This document shows positions 34,469 to 43,346 of a DNA stretch of 64,000 nt, piece after piece. The stretch is from Acidobacteriaceae bacterium (GTDB taxonomy: Bacteria > Acidobacteriota > Terriglobia > Terriglobales > Acidobacteriaceae), in assembly GCA_021323655.1 (NCBI GenBank), contig JAJPKO010000047.1:1-64000 (forward strand), given 5' to 3'. The notes beneath the pieces were generated by a model, which was given only the letters and a program-made list of their open reading frames with translations, had not been told where the DNA came from and searched no databases. Each line of letters begins with the position of its first letter. The first letter of the stretch is position 1. A program made the position numbers and the translations under genes.

Positions 34469-36055
34469 ATGGGAGCTGCCACAGTGGCCACTGATCTTCG
34501 GATTCTTATCGAAGGCCCTCACGTCCACCGCAACCTTTCCACCCCGCAACTGGTAGAAACCTCCATCGCTCGCGGAGAAGCCAGCCTCGCCGCCAATGGC
34601 GCACTCGTCGCCCTCACCGGAGCGCGCACCGGACGCTCGCCCAAAGACAAGTTCATCGTAGAAGACGACATCACCCGCGACCGCATCCACTGGGGCAAAG
34701 TCAACCAGCGTTTCAACTCGGAAAAATTCGATGCCCTGCTCGAGCGCGTCATCCGCCATATGGCAGAGCGCGATCTTTACCTAATGGATCTCTATGCCGG
34801 AGCCGACCCCACCTATCGCCTGCCCATTACCGTCATTGCCGAATACGCCTGGCACGCACTCTTCGTAAAGCAGCTCTTCGTCCGCCCGCAACCTTCTGAA
34901 CTTGAAAACCACGCCGCCGAATTCACCGTCATCGCCGCGCCTGAATTTGAAGCCGTCCCTGAGCGCGATGGCACAAAATCCAGCACCTTCATCCTCGCCG
35001 ACTTTACCCGCAAAATTGTCCTCATCGGAGGCACAAAGTACGCCGGCGAGATGAAGAAATCCATCTTCGGCGTCATGAACTTCCTGCTGCCGCAGCGCGA
35101 CGTCTTCCCCATGCACTGCTCGGCAAATATTGGCGCAAACGGCGACACGGCCCTTTTCTTCGGACTCTCCGGCACAGGCAAAACTACACTCTCCGCCGAC
35201 CCCGCACGCCGCCTCATCGGAGATGACGAGCATGGCTGGAGCCCTACCGGTGTTTTCAATTTTGAAGGCGGCTGTTACGCAAAGTGCATAGACCTCTCAG
35301 AAGAAAAAGAGCCGCAGATCTACCACGCCATCCGCTTCGGCACCGTTCTTGAAAACGTCGTGATTGACCCAACGACACGGATGCCCGACTACTCTGACAT
35401 TCGCTATACCGAAAATACTCGCGCCGCCTATCCCATCGAGTTCATTGAAAACGCCGTCATTCCCGGCATGGGCGGACACCCCAGGAACGTCCTCTTTCTC
35501 GCCGCCGATGCCTTCGGAGTTCTCCCGCCCATCGCCAGGCTCACGCCTGACCAGGCCATGTATCACTTCCTCTCCGGATATACCGCCAAACTTGCCGGAA
35601 CGGAAGCCGGACTCGGCAGCGAACCGGTCCCCGAATTTTCTACCTGCTTTGGAGCGCCGTTCCTTCCGCTCGCCCCTCGCGTTTACGCAGAAATGCTGGG
35701 CCGCCGCCTTCGCGAGCACAACGCACAATGCTGGCTGGTCAACACCGGCTGGACAGGCGGCGCCTTCGGCACAGGCAAGCGCATGAGCCTCAAGTACACT
35801 CGCGCCATGGTCCACGCCGTCCTCGATGGCACCTTGGCAAAGGCCGGCTACGTCACCGAAGATGCCTTCGGCCTGACCATTCCGACCTCCTGCCCTAACG
35901 TGCCCAGCGAAGTCCTGAACCCGCGCAATGTCTGGGCCGACAAGCAGGCCTATGACAAGCAGGCGCGAATGCTCGCCGCAAAATTTGAAGAGAACTTCGC
36001 AAAGTTTGACGCGCCAGAGAATGTCCGCGCCGCCGGCCCCAGAGCGTGCAGATAA
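34469..36055 (+). CDS. pckA: Phosphoenolpyruvate carboxykinase (ATP)
   Basis: A 528-residue cytoplasmic enzyme converting oxaloacetate and ATP to phosphoenolpyruvate, the entry to gluconeogenesis. [13 protein letters not shown] lies near residue 50, and the P-loop [20 protein letters not shown] near 235 is followed by the metal-binding [20 protein letters not shown] and [15 protein letters not shown] further down complete the ATP-type family pattern. I start it at 34469 because AAGGAGAG precedes that ATG; six codons further upstream are open. The length matches bacterial PckA. Neighbours are unrelated, so it is probably transcribed alone. Confidence 0.96.
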   Translation: MGAATVATDLRILIEGPHVHRNLSTPQLVETSIARGEASLAANGALVALTGARTGRSPKDKFIVEDDITRDRIHWGKVNQRFNSEKFDALLERVIRHMAERDLYLMDLYAGADPTYRLPITVIAEYAWHALFVKQLFVRPQPSELENHAAEFTVIAAPEFEAVPERDGTKSSTFILADFTRKIVLIGGTKYAGEMKKSIFGVMNFLLPQRDVFPMHCSANIGANGDTALFFGLSGTGKTTLSADPARRLIGDDEHGWSPTGVFNFEGGCYAKCIDLSEEKEPQIYHAIRFGTVLENVVIDPTTRMPDYSDIRYTENTRAAYPIEFIENAVIPGMGGHPRNVLFLAADAFGVLPPIARLTPDQAMYHFLSGYTAKLAGTEAGLGSEPVPEFSTCFGAPFLPLAPRVYAEMLGRRLREHNAQCWLVNTGWTGGAFGTGKRMSLKYTRAMVHAVLDGTLAKAGYVTEDAFGLTIPTSCPNVPSEVLNPRNVWADKQAYDKQARMLAAKFEENFAKFDAPENVRAAGPRACR

Positions 36056-36064
36056 GCGGGACCC

Positions 36065-37285
36065 TCAGTGCCCCGCGTACGCGGTCTTCATGTATTTCTG
36101 CGCCTGCTGCCCCTGCACCGTGTCGCTTCCCAGGGCCATCACCGCCTGATACTGCTCCTTCGCTTTCGCGCGGTCATGCATCAGGTCATACACCTCCCCG
36201 GCAGCCAGCAGGCAGCGGCGCTTCAGCTCCGGACTCGTCGTCGGCTGAAAAGCCCCGTTCCGGTAGGCATCCACCGCATCGGCATACATCTTTTGCCCAC
36301 GCAGGCTGTCGCCAAGCCCGAAATACACCAGCTCCAGATGCGTCGCCGGAAAGTACCCGTTCTTTTTCGAGAGGTCCACAATTTCGCGATAGCTGGCAAT
36401 CGCCGTCAGTCCCTGCCCCGCATCCTTCTGCAGGTTCGCGACCTCCAGCCGAAACAGAAAGTCCCTCGGATATTGCGTCACCAGCGACTGAGCAATCTGC
36501 GTCGCCGCCTGATACTTCGCCTCGCGCCGCAGAAAGAGCATCATGCACGTGCGCGCTTCCACTGTGCTGATCACGCCCCGCGCCGCCGCATCGTGCAGCA
36601 TCTCCATCCCCGTAGCTTTTGACCCGTAGATCCCCGCAAAGCCAATCAGAATCTTAAACGGAAGGGGCAGCGCTCCAACCACGTACTCATACACGCCCAC
36701 CACCAGCTTGGCGTCCACATAGTTCGGATCAAGCTGCAGCACCCGGTTATGGTCGTTGCGGCCGGAAAGCGCCAGATGCAGCGCCGGCCCGAAGCTGCGC
36801 TCCACCATGGCCATATACGTGGCCTCCAGGCTCTTCGCCCATCCCCGCGCAAACAGCGCATTTGCATCGTTCTGGTTGGATTTAAGCTGCGCGTTTGCCT
36901 GTCCAATGGCCTCATTCGCCAGTGACTTGATCTGGTCACGCACCTTCGGGTCTTCAACAACCGTATGCTTTCCCGTCAGAAAACCATCATTCGCATAAAA
37001 GGTCGTGTCCAGCAGGTCCAGCCGGAAGAGCTCTTTGAACAGGGTCGCGTAAAGCAGGTAGTCCGTCGCAATGGGATCATTCGGGTGCTCCCGCTGTATT
37101 TTTTCAAAACGCGAAATTGCCCCGTCGTAATCCATAATGTAGAAGCGGTCAAACGCCTCTCGCACCTGCGGATCTCGATTCAACGGATATGTATCTACCG
37201 CATCGGCGTAAACGGAAACCGTCCCGCATAAAAGAAAAAGGCAGACAGCTGCCTTCCATAAGGAACATGAGCGAAAAAACATCAT
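36065..37285 (-). CDS. Secreted TPR-repeat protein
   Basis: A 406-residue exported protein. The signal peptide (LWKAAVCLFLLCGTVSVYA) is followed by helical repeats of tetratricopeptide type, for example REAFDRFYIMDYDGAISRFE, ANALFARGWAKSLEATYM and KEQYQAVMALGSDTVQGQQ at the end. TPR arrays mediate protein-protein contacts, and no enzyme motif is visible. The cysteines in the signal region could make it a lipoprotein (LLCG), but the canonical lipobox is imperfect. It is convergent with pckA, nine bases away, and otherwise isolated. Confidence 0.78.
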   Translation of the reverse strand: MMFFRSCSLWKAAVCLFLLCGTVSVYADAVDTYPLNRDPQVREAFDRFYIMDYDGAISRFEKIQREHPNDPIATDYLLYATLFKELFRLDLLDTTFYANDGFLTGKHTVVEDPKVRDQIKSLANEAIGQANAQLKSNQNDANALFARGWAKSLEATYMAMVERSFGPALHLALSGRNDHNRVLQLDPNYVDAKLVVGVYEYVVGALPLPFKILIGFAGIYGSKATGMEMLHDAAARGVISTVEARTCMMLFLRREAKYQAATQIAQSLVTQYPRDFLFRLEVANLQKDAGQGLTAIASYREIVDLSKKNGYFPATHLELVYFGLGDSLRGQKMYADAVDAYRNGAFQPTTSPELKRRCLLAAGEVYDLMHDRAKAKEQYQAVMALGSDTVQGQQAQKYMKTAYAGH

Positions 37286-37367
37286 CCGTCTGCAATCTTA
37301 GACGAAGATGCGCCTTGTTTTGACAAAATACATCCGCCGGGAGCCTGTAAAAGGTCAGGAGGTTGTA

Positions 37368-37535
37368 CCTGGGAAGTAGCGGCTGATTGGGGGCCTGGGC
37401 TTGATAGCGGCGGACCCATTTAGCTGCGGTCTTTTCGCTGAGCCGGAAGGCGGTTGCAGCCGCCTTCCGGCTCTGGCTTGGTTCAACAACAAATTTGGCT
37501 GGATTGCTCTCGATTGTGCACGGTGAGTCGGGCAT
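37368..37535 (-). pseudogene. IS481-like transposase N-terminal fragment
   Basis: On the minus strand the codons read SRKAAATAFRLSEKTAAKW then VRRYQAQ, which matches the helix-turn-helix that opens IS481-type transposases (pattern AA-x-AF-x-(L/V)-S-x-KT-x-x-KWVRRY). No DDE catalytic domain follows; the frame degenerates into unrelated sequence after about 56 codons. No matching IS ends or target duplication are visible. It is therefore a relic of an insertion. The 430-base gap it occupies (37286-37715) holds no other recognisable gene. Confidence 0.6.
37441..37472. repeat. 13-bp perfect inverted repeat in the transposase relic
   Basis: AGCCGGAAGGCGG (37441-37453) is the exact reverse complement of 37460-37472, with a six-base loop. 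It lies inside the helix-turn-helix coding fragment, so it may be coincidental to the codons or a palindromic element inserted there. Confidence 0.6.
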
Positions 37536-37715
37536 TCTGGCGACAGTCCATTCGAGGTCTCCTTGAAACTGGATTAATCAGCTTCTCCGATCCCCTTCGA
37601 ATGGGTACCTTCTTGAAACCTCACATCTGCCCCGTCCTTCACGCAGCAAAGGGGAGCAGACCACAAATATCTCCCAGAGGCTGTGCTTCGTAGAGTTGTC
37701 TTCCCGAATGAAAGA

Positions 37716-38897
37716 TCACTCAAACGCCCTCAAAATCTTCACAACCCCCGCGCGGAACTCCACCGGAGGAGTCAGCAAACTCACCACCAGATATCCAGCC
37801 TCCTCAAATCCAAAAAACGACCCCGGATGCACAGACACACCACGCTCGCGGACCAGTTCCATCGCAAACTCTTCATCGCGTCGCGTCGCAGGAACGCGTA
37901 GCACCACATACCATCCCGCATCTACATCCAGCCGGGAAACCATCCTCTGTTTCGCCAGCAACTCGTCCAGCACCCGCAGATTTCCTGTAGTCCGCTCCGA
38001 AATATGCCGCTGAATCCCATGTCGCAACTGCATCCAATGCGGCAGCGCGCACTGCACTGGAGCGTTCATGGACAGAAACGTGTCCGCAATCACCTCCAGT
38101 CGCACCAGCGCCTCCACCAATTCCTGCTGCGGCCCCGAAGCGGCAATCCACGCCGCCTTCATCTGCGGCAGCCCAGCAATCTTGCTCATCCCGCTCAGCA
38201 CAAACGTAAGTGCCGAATGCGGCCCCACAGCAAAGCTCTGCCCCCCTGCATCCGCCAGCGGATAGTCCAGAAACACCTCATCCACAATCAGTGCCAGACC
38301 ATGCTCCACACACACTTCTTCCAACTGCCTGCGCTCATGCAGCTTGGTAAAGTGCCCCGTCGGATTGTTCGGGTGCACCAGCACAATCGCCCGCGTGCGT
38401 GCAGTCATCCGCCGGCACACATCTTCTACATCCAGGTGCCATCCGTAGTCATAGAACAGCGAATATGGCACAAGCCGCACATCATCCAGCGCCGCCAGAA
38501 AATCAAAAAGCGGATAACTCGGCTGCGCGATAAGCACTTCGTCTCCCGCATCACACAGCAGGCGAAACACATAGCTGTAGGCTTCGCTCGTGCTGGTCGT
38601 CAGAAATACCTGCTCCGGTCCCACTTCTGCCCCGTGCTCACGGTAATATCTGCAGACCGCCTCTCGCGCCATCGGCATCCCGCGCGGATTCGGTTCATAC
38701 TCCAGTGCCTCCGGCGCGCTCAGCGCACTTAGAATCGCTGCGGCATCATATGCAAATCCGCAATGCGTCGGATTGGACACCGTCAGGTCTATCAGCGCCA
38801 ACCCCGCCTGCTGGCGTTCCCGCAGAGCACGCGCCAGATCGCTCTCTGTTGTCTCCCACGCCGTACGCGTGGAAAAACGCATCTTCATATACCGCAT
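37716..38897 (-). CDS. PLP-dependent aminotransferase, class I/II
   Basis: A fold-type I aminotransferase of about 393 residues acting in the cytoplasm. The family pattern NPTHCGF and PNPRGMPMAREAVCRYY is at the N-terminus, and TTSTSEAYSYVFRLLCDAGD binds the cofactor phosphate. VLVHPNNPTGHFTK holds the conserved Asn and Pro, LIVDEVFLDYPL the Asp and Tyr, and the Schiff-base lysine is in LSGMSKIAGLPQMKAAW. The substrate is not clear. Several ATGs (38915, 38897, 38888) could start it; none has a strong Shine-Dalgarno. It is divergent from the HAD phosphatase, whose start is only about 20 bases away. Confidence 0.88.
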   Translation of the reverse strand: MRYMKMRFSTRTAWETTESDLARALRERQQAGLALIDLTVSNPTHCGFAYDAAAILSALSAPEALEYEPNPRGMPMAREAVCRYYREHGAEVGPEQVFLTTSTSEAYSYVFRLLCDAGDEVLIAQPSYPLFDFLAALDDVRLVPYSLFYDYGWHLDVEDVCRRMTARTRAIVLVHPNNPTGHFTKLHERRQLEEVCVEHGLALIVDEVFLDYPLADAGGQSFAVGPHSALTFVLSGMSKIAGLPQMKAAWIAASGPQQELVEALVRLEVIADTFLSMNAPVQCALPHWMQLRHGIQRHISERTTGNLRVLDELLAKQRMVSRLDVDAGWYVVLRVPATRRDEEFAMELVRERGVSVHPGSFFGFEEAGYLVVSLLTPPVEFRAGVVKILRAFE

Positions 38898-38918
38898 AAT
38901 AGAGACAGAGGACATTGC

Positions 38919-39578
38919 ATGGCGATTCGCGCTGTTATTTTCGATTACGGAATGGTCTTAAGCCAGCCCCAGGACCCCACCGCACTCAATAACATTCTTG
39001 TCATTACCGGACTTGACCGCGAAACCTTCGACCAGCACTACTGGACGCACCGCCATACCTACGACTTGGGCAAGCTCAGCGGCCGCACCTACTGGCAACA
39101 GTTCGCCAAAGACACAGGCATCGAGCTCACCCCAACTGACATCGAGCGGCTCGTAGAAAACGACGTGCTCATGTGGTGCACCATCAATGAGCCGATGATC
39201 GCCTGGGCCAAATCACTCGCCGATGCCGGCCTCCGCATCGGTATCCTCTCCAACATGGGTGAAGAAATACTCAGCTATATGCGGCAGGAATTCGCCTGGC
39301 TCGGCGACTTCCACCACCACACCTGGTCGTGCGAACTCGGCATCGCCAAGCCCGATCCAGCCATCTACATTTACACCTGCGAAAAGCTCGGCGTTCCCCC
39401 GGCAGAGGCTCTCTTCTTCGATGACAAATTGGAAAACGTCGAAGCCGCACGCAAAGTCGGTCTGCAAGCGCTCCAGTTCAGGAACATCGAGCACCTTCGT
39501 CACGACCTCGCTGCCCACGGCTGGCTTTCTGGCTTTCCTGTCCCCGGGGAGGAGACGGAAAACGTCGCCAGCGCCTGA
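38919..39578 (+). CDS. HAD-IA phosphatase, YihX-like subgroup
   Basis: A 219-residue haloacid-dehalogenase-superfamily hydrolase. Motif I reads IFDYGMVLS. The second aspartate of the usual DxD is replaced by glycine, as in the YihX/epoxide-hydrolase-N-terminal phosphatase subgroup, so this is subgroup-typical rather than inactivating. Motif II is GILSNMG, motif III IAKPDPAIYIY, and motif IV ALFFDDKLENVEAARKVG. Sugar-phosphate dephosphorylation is the likely activity. The ATG at 38919 has GAGG upstream; codons before it overlap the divergent aminotransferase and are not conserved. Confidence 0.85.
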   Translation: MAIRAVIFDYGMVLSQPQDPTALNNILVITGLDRETFDQHYWTHRHTYDLGKLSGRTYWQQFAKDTGIELTPTDIERLVENDVLMWCTINEPMIAWAKSLADAGLRIGILSNMGEEILSYMRQEFAWLGDFHHHTWSCELGIAKPDPAIYIYTCEKLGVPPAEALFFDDKLENVEAARKVGLQALQFRNIEHLRHDLAAHGWLSGFPVPGEETENVASA

Positions 39579-39637
39579 TCAGGAAACATCCTGCAGCTTT
39601 CACCGATCCTGCGCATCCCAATGAAGAGGAGACCAGC

Positions 39638-40117
39638 ATGGCTGGAGAAGACCGCATCGTTCGCGACAATCTGATCGAGTTCCTGCGTGGCGGCAGCGCA
39701 CATATGGACATCACCACAGCGCTCAAAGATTTTCCGCCCGCCTTGTATGGTGCAAAACCCAAAGGAGCGCCGCACACCGCATGGCAGCTCCTGGAGCACA
39801 TCCGGATCACCCTGCACGACCTGCTCGATTTCTGCACAGTCGCCGAATACGTTGCGCCGGAATGGCCTAAAGAATACTGGCCGGAAGCCCACGCTCCTGG
39901 GTTCCCGAGCCAATGGAAGGCATCCCTCAAAGCGATTCAGGAAGACCTCGCCGCCTTTGAAAAACTGGCAGGTGACCCCACATCGAACCTCTATGCGCAG
40001 ATACCATGGGGCGAAGGCCAGACTCTGCTGCGCGAAATCCTTCTGGCTGGTGATCACACCAGCTACCATCTGGGACAGCTCATCCAGCTGCGCAAACAAT
40101 TAGAAGACGCGAAATAA
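39638..40117 (+). CDS. DinB-family protein
   Basis: A 159-residue four-helix-bundle protein of the DinB/YfiT-like superfamily. Members use a histidine triad to bind a metal and some are thiol-dependent transferases. The expected histidines appear in HTAWQLLEHIRITLHDLLDF and GDHTSYHLGQLIQLRKQLE at the C-terminus. AGGAG lies eight bases before the ATG. It is 60 bases after the HAD gene and may be co-transcribed. The specific reaction is unknown. Confidence 0.85.
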   Translation: MAGEDRIVRDNLIEFLRGGSAHMDITTALKDFPPALYGAKPKGAPHTAWQLLEHIRITLHDLLDFCTVAEYVAPEWPKEYWPEAHAPGFPSQWKASLKAIQEDLAAFEKLAGDPTSNLYAQIPWGEGQTLLREILLAGDHTSYHLGQLIQLRKQLEDAK

Positions 40118-40187
40118 AAACAGCGTTGACGAGCACTACTGTAGTTAAGCGGGGCTGGTCTCAGTCAAGCAGGATCAGCCCCTGAAC

Positions 40188-40769
40188 TCAGAACTTCACT
40201 TGAGGCGCTTGGCGAGAAGCCTCGCTGGCCTGGAAGTAATCATTGTCCGGCTGGAACCCGGCCATTCCCGCCCAAATGCTGTTCGGAAACTGCCGGATAA
40301 ATGTGTTGTAGTCCTGAAGTGTCTGGTTGTAGCGCCGGCGTTCTACCGCAATGCGGTTTTCTGTCCCTTCAAGCTGGTCCTGCAAAGCCAGAAAATTCTG
40401 GTCCGCCTTCAGGTTCGGATAGTTTTCAGACAGCGCAAGCAGCCGCCCAATCGCTGAATCCAGTTGGCCGTTCGCCGCAATCTTGTCCTTAGGATCATGC
40501 GCATTCAGCAGCGCCGCACGCGCATTGGCAATGTCTGAAAACACCGTTTCTTCGTGCTTCGCGTACCCCTTCACTGTCTCCACCAGGTTAGGAATCAGAT
40601 CGGCCCGCCGCTGCAGCACCACATCTACCTGCGACCATTGCGCATGGATCGCTTCCTGCTTGGCCACCATCTGGTTCTTGGCGCTTACATAGCTGCCAAA
40701 CACCAGTAGGCCGGCCAGCACAATCACAACAACAATCGCAATCGCAACCCACAACCCGCGTCTCATCAT
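40188..40769 (-). CDS. LemA family protein
   Basis: A 193-residue membrane-anchored protein. One N-terminal transmembrane helix (VAIAIVVVIVLAGLLVFGSY) precedes a long helical domain with the family pattern WSQVDVVLQRRADLIPNLVE, TVKGYAKHEETVFSDIANAR and AVERRRYNQTLQDYN. The sequence continues to FPNSIWAGMAGFQPDNDYF near the C-terminus. LemA function is unknown; it is often found next to a TPM-domain protein and a peptidase or membrane partner, and the TPM gene is indeed the next one upstream on the same strand. The gap of 287 bases between them contains palindromes. Confidence 0.92.
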   Translation of the reverse strand: MMRRGLWVAIAIVVVIVLAGLLVFGSYVSAKNQMVAKQEAIHAQWSQVDVVLQRRADLIPNLVETVKGYAKHEETVFSDIANARAALLNAHDPKDKIAANGQLDSAIGRLLALSENYPNLKADQNFLALQDQLEGTENRIAVERRRYNQTLQDYNTFIRQFPNSIWAGMAGFQPDNDYFQASEASRQAPQVKF

Positions 40770-40891
40770 CGGGAAAATCTCTCCTTGCTAAAACCGTTGT
40801 TCCATTGAGAGAGTACCACGCCACTCCCGCTCTCTCCTGTGTGATCCGGGAGCAAGCGAAGGACCGCTTTCCTTCGCAGAATTAAGATCCC

Positions 40892-40931
40892 GGACTTCCA
40901 ACCTTTTACGTCAACAAAAGGTTAGAAGTCC
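40892..40931. repeat. Long imperfect palindrome between TPM and LemA genes
   Basis: GGACTTC-c-AACCTTTT (40892-40907) pairs with AAAAGGTT-a-GAAGTCC (40916-40931), a 16-bp arm with a single mismatch around an eight-base loop. A second, weaker hairpin (CTTTCGC with GCGAAA) lies at 41005-41022. Neither has a downstream T-run for the minus-strand genes, so these look like interspersed palindromic repeats rather than terminators. Confidence 0.65.
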
Positions 40932-41056
40932 ACAAATCCAACGTTTCCATCCAGGTGAAATTCAGCTTTTCTTTGCAAACGCGATCACCAACCGGTGTCC
41001 CTTGCTTTCGCGCAGCGAAAAGAAGGGGCATCACCAAACGTCCACTCTTCGCACCG

Positions 41057-41872
41057 TCACCAGCTCCCACCGGCGCCGCCCCCTCCCGTGCTGCCACCGC
41101 CCCATCCACCAAAGCCACCACCGCTATCGCCGCCTCCGCCGCCGCCCCAGCCACTGCCACCTCCGCCCCAGCCGCCACGTCCACCTCCACCCAGAAACAT
41201 TCCCAGCAAAAACCCAAGCAGCCCCGAACCACCCGCCCTGGCCAGAAACAGGATCACGAGAAAGACGATGACGCCAAAGAAAATCAACTGCCCCAGGGTA
41301 AGCTGTTGCGCGTGTTGCTCACGCGCCGCGGGCCGTTGCATCGGCTGCAGCGCCACACCCGCATCTTTGGCGATAATCTGCGCAATCTGGTCCACCGCCA
41401 GAGAAACCGCATCGTCATAGTCCCCCTGCCGAAGATACGGCACCATCTGCCGGCCAATCACGCCCGCGCGGGAATCCGGCAGGATCCCTTCCAGGCCATA
41501 CCCCGTAGCGATCCAGTACTTGTGGTCCTCAACAGATAAGAGCACCAGCACACCGCGGTCTTTCTGCCCGATCTTCCACTTGTCCCAGAGTTCAACCGCA
41601 TAATCCTGAATCGCCTCACCTTCCAGGGACTTGATCGTAACCACGGCAATCTGCGCATTCGCCTGGTGGTCCACCTGCCCGCACAGAGCGCTCAGTTGCT
41701 GCCTCGTTTCAGGCGAAATTACATTGGCAAAATCGCTTACGTAGTCGGTCGCCGGGGGCAGGTCTTTCACTGCCTGGGCTTGGAATGGAAGAGCGCCAAA
41801 AAACAGCGCAAGACAGGCAAGTCCTGCCAGCAAAGCTGCGAAACGCCTCGCATTTCGTCCTGAAGTTTTCAT
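41057..41872 (-). CDS. TPM-domain membrane protein (YgcG-like)
   Basis: A protein of about 271 residues with an N-terminal signal segment (FAALLAGLACLALFFGALPF) and then the TPM phosphatase domain: TDYVSDFANVISPETRQQL, QIAVVTIKSLEGEAIQDYA and DRGVLVLLSVEDHKYWIATG with YGLEGILPD. A single membrane helix near residue 215 (QLIFFGVIVFLVILFLARAG) leads to a very glycine-rich tail ending GGAGGSW, as is usual for this family. TPM proteins assist membrane-protein processes (photosystem repair in plants), but their bacterial role is unsettled. I start at 41872; the frame is open to 41932 with unconserved codons. The gene is paired with LemA downstream. Confidence 0.88.
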   Translation of the reverse strand: MKTSGRNARRFAALLAGLACLALFFGALPFQAQAVKDLPPATDYVSDFANVISPETRQQLSALCGQVDHQANAQIAVVTIKSLEGEAIQDYAVELWDKWKIGQKDRGVLVLLSVEDHKYWIATGYGLEGILPDSRAGVIGRQMVPYLRQGDYDDAVSLAVDQIAQIIAKDAGVALQPMQRPAAREQHAQQLTLGQLIFFGVIVFLVILFLARAGGSGLLGFLLGMFLGGGGRGGWGGGGSGWGGGGGGDSGGGFGGWGGGSTGGGGAGGSW

Positions 41873-41999
41873 CGCGATGCCAGGTCTTGTCGCCGAATCT
41901 TTTACCACGGAAAAGGTTTGGCGCATTGCCACTTTATTCTACCCGTCTTGTGCAAACCTTCACGCAAAGGTCTACACTTGGCATCGAAGGAGGGCCGCC

Positions 42000-42542
42000 A
42001 TGCTCCGCCGTCTTTTCACGCTCGTGCTTGCTTTCTCTCCTCTCCTGTTTTTCGCCCATCTGGCTGCGCAATCCCCCAAAGACCCCCTGAACGATGATGA
42101 AATAGAGCAGGTCCGCGAATACGCAAATCAGCCTAACGAACGGCTCAAGCTTTATCAGAAGTTCATTGATCAGAGAATCGAAGCCATCACCCGGCTGAGC
42201 AGTGATAAGAAAGCACCAAACCGCACCGCCGAGATCCGCGCCCGTATGGAAGAATTCACCTCCCTCGTAGATGAATTACAGGACAACCTCGACACCTACG
42301 ACCATGATCACGCCGACATCCGCAAAGCCCTGAAGTCCCTGGCCGAAGCAAGTCCAAAATGGGAACCGGCTCTGCACCTGCCGGAAACCAGCCCCATCTA
42401 TGACTTCGACCGCAAGTCCGCCATCGAAGCCGCCACAAGCGCCGTGGACCAGATCAAACAGATCCAGAATGAACAGGAGAAGTACTTCATCGAACACAAA
42501 GACCAGGCAGGCAAGAACGGCACCGGCCCTCAAGGCTATTGA
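42000..42542 (+). CDS. Secreted helical protein of unknown function
   Basis: About 180 residues. A signal peptide (RLFTLVLAFSPLLFFAHLAA) precedes a highly charged, mostly helical mature part with heptad-like patterns (EIRARMEEFTSLVDELQDNL, ATSAVDQIKQIQNEQEKYF). I do not recognise a family. AGGAGG lies seven bases before the ATG, one of the best Shine-Dalgarno matches in the window and strong support for a real gene. It is divergent from the TPM gene, with 127 bases between the starts. A periplasmic structural or chaperone-like role is possible but not shown. Confidence 0.78.
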   Translation: MLRRLFTLVLAFSPLLFFAHLAAQSPKDPLNDDEIEQVREYANQPNERLKLYQKFIDQRIEAITRLSSDKKAPNRTAEIRARMEEFTSLVDELQDNLDTYDHDHADIRKALKSLAEASPKWEPALHLPETSPIYDFDRKSAIEAATSAVDQIKQIQNEQEKYFIEHKDQAGKNGTGPQGY

Positions 42543-42862
42543 CACTGCTGATAAACTGGGATTTAGGTGTGCGCTCACGGCTTCCTCCCCGCGCAACTGT
42601 TGCTGTTGCAATGCTGGGTAGCCTCAAATCTTTACGGAATACCTCAACATTTTGCAGCATAACAGGGCGCTTGGGATGCCATATATTTTTCGGGCGCAAA
42701 ATCATGCTGTCTAACTTATTTGTTTCAATAAGATAAACAAGAGCATGAAAGTAAAACTTTCCTGCTAATCGCCTAAACGATGGAAAATAAACAATCCCCG
42801 TACGGAATAATCCCTGTAAGCGATTGAAACTAAACGATCTCCGTACAAAACAGGGGAAGGGG
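42543..42862. other. AT-rich intergenic region upstream of tadA
   Basis: About 320 bases without a credible gene, clearly lower in GC than its neighbours (19 G/C in the 60 bases from 42721). It contains small hairpins: CTTATT-tgtttc-AATAAG at 42715-42732, GAAAG-taaaa-CTTTC around 42748-42762, and a CCGTACGG palindrome near 42798. TAAACGAT occurs twice (about 42773 and 42831). A promoter for tadA is expected here. Confidence 0.5.
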
Positions 42863-43342
42863 GTGTCTGTCAGCGACCAGACCTTCATGCAGGCTGCACT
42901 TCAGGAAGCCCACCTGGCGACCACCGCCGGAGAAGTTCCCATTGGTGCTGTTGTCGTCCTCAATGGCGAGATCATCGCCCACGGACAAAATCGTGTTCTC
43001 CGCGACGTGGATCCCACCGCGCACGCCGAGATAGTAGCCATGCGCGCAGCAGCTTATGCCGTCGGAAACTACCGCCTTCTGCATTGTGAACTGTATGTGA
43101 CGCTCGAACCCTGCGCCATGTGCGCCGGAGCCATGACCCATGCCCGGCTCTCGCGGCTTATTTACGGTGCCTCAGACCCCAAGGCGGGGGCCGTTGAATC
43201 CGTGCTTCAGGTCCTCAACCACCCGAAGCTGAACCACAAAATGGCCGTAACCCCCGGCATTCTGTCAGCAGAATGTGGCCAACTCCTGAAGGATTTCTTC
43301 CGATCCAGACGAGAGCAGGCCCCGGCGGCCAGGGCCTTGTAG
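42863..43342 (+). CDS. tadA: tRNA-specific adenosine deaminase TadA
   Basis: A 160-residue zinc deaminase that converts adenosine 34 of tRNA-Arg(ACG) to inosine. The zinc site is HAEIVAMRAAAY (HAE motif with catalytic Glu) and PCAMCAGAM (PCxxC). GEVPIGAVVVLNGEIIAHG precedes and GILSAECGQLLKDFFRSRR closes the protein, all as in TadA. I chose the GTG at 42863, preceded by GGGGAAGGGG; a TTG at 42824 is also in frame but lacks a Shine-Dalgarno. It is convergent with the glycosyltransferase, four bases apart. Confidence 0.93.
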   Translation: MSVSDQTFMQAALQEAHLATTAGEVPIGAVVVLNGEIIAHGQNRVLRDVDPTAHAEIVAMRAAAYAVGNYRLLHCELYVTLEPCAMCAGAMTHARLSRLIYGASDPKAGAVESVLQVLNHPKLNHKMAVTPGILSAECGQLLKDFFRSRREQAPAARAL

Positions 43343-43346
43343 ACTC

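Noticed and set aside
38919-38990. HAD protein at 38919 considered inactive because motif I is DYG rather than DxD
   Set aside because: The YihX-like subgroup normally has glycine at this position, so it is not a sign of decay.
42487-42888. 133-codon minus-strand frame before tadA
   Set aside because: There is no ribosome site or domain, and it runs across the unrelated AT-rich gap and into both flanking genes.
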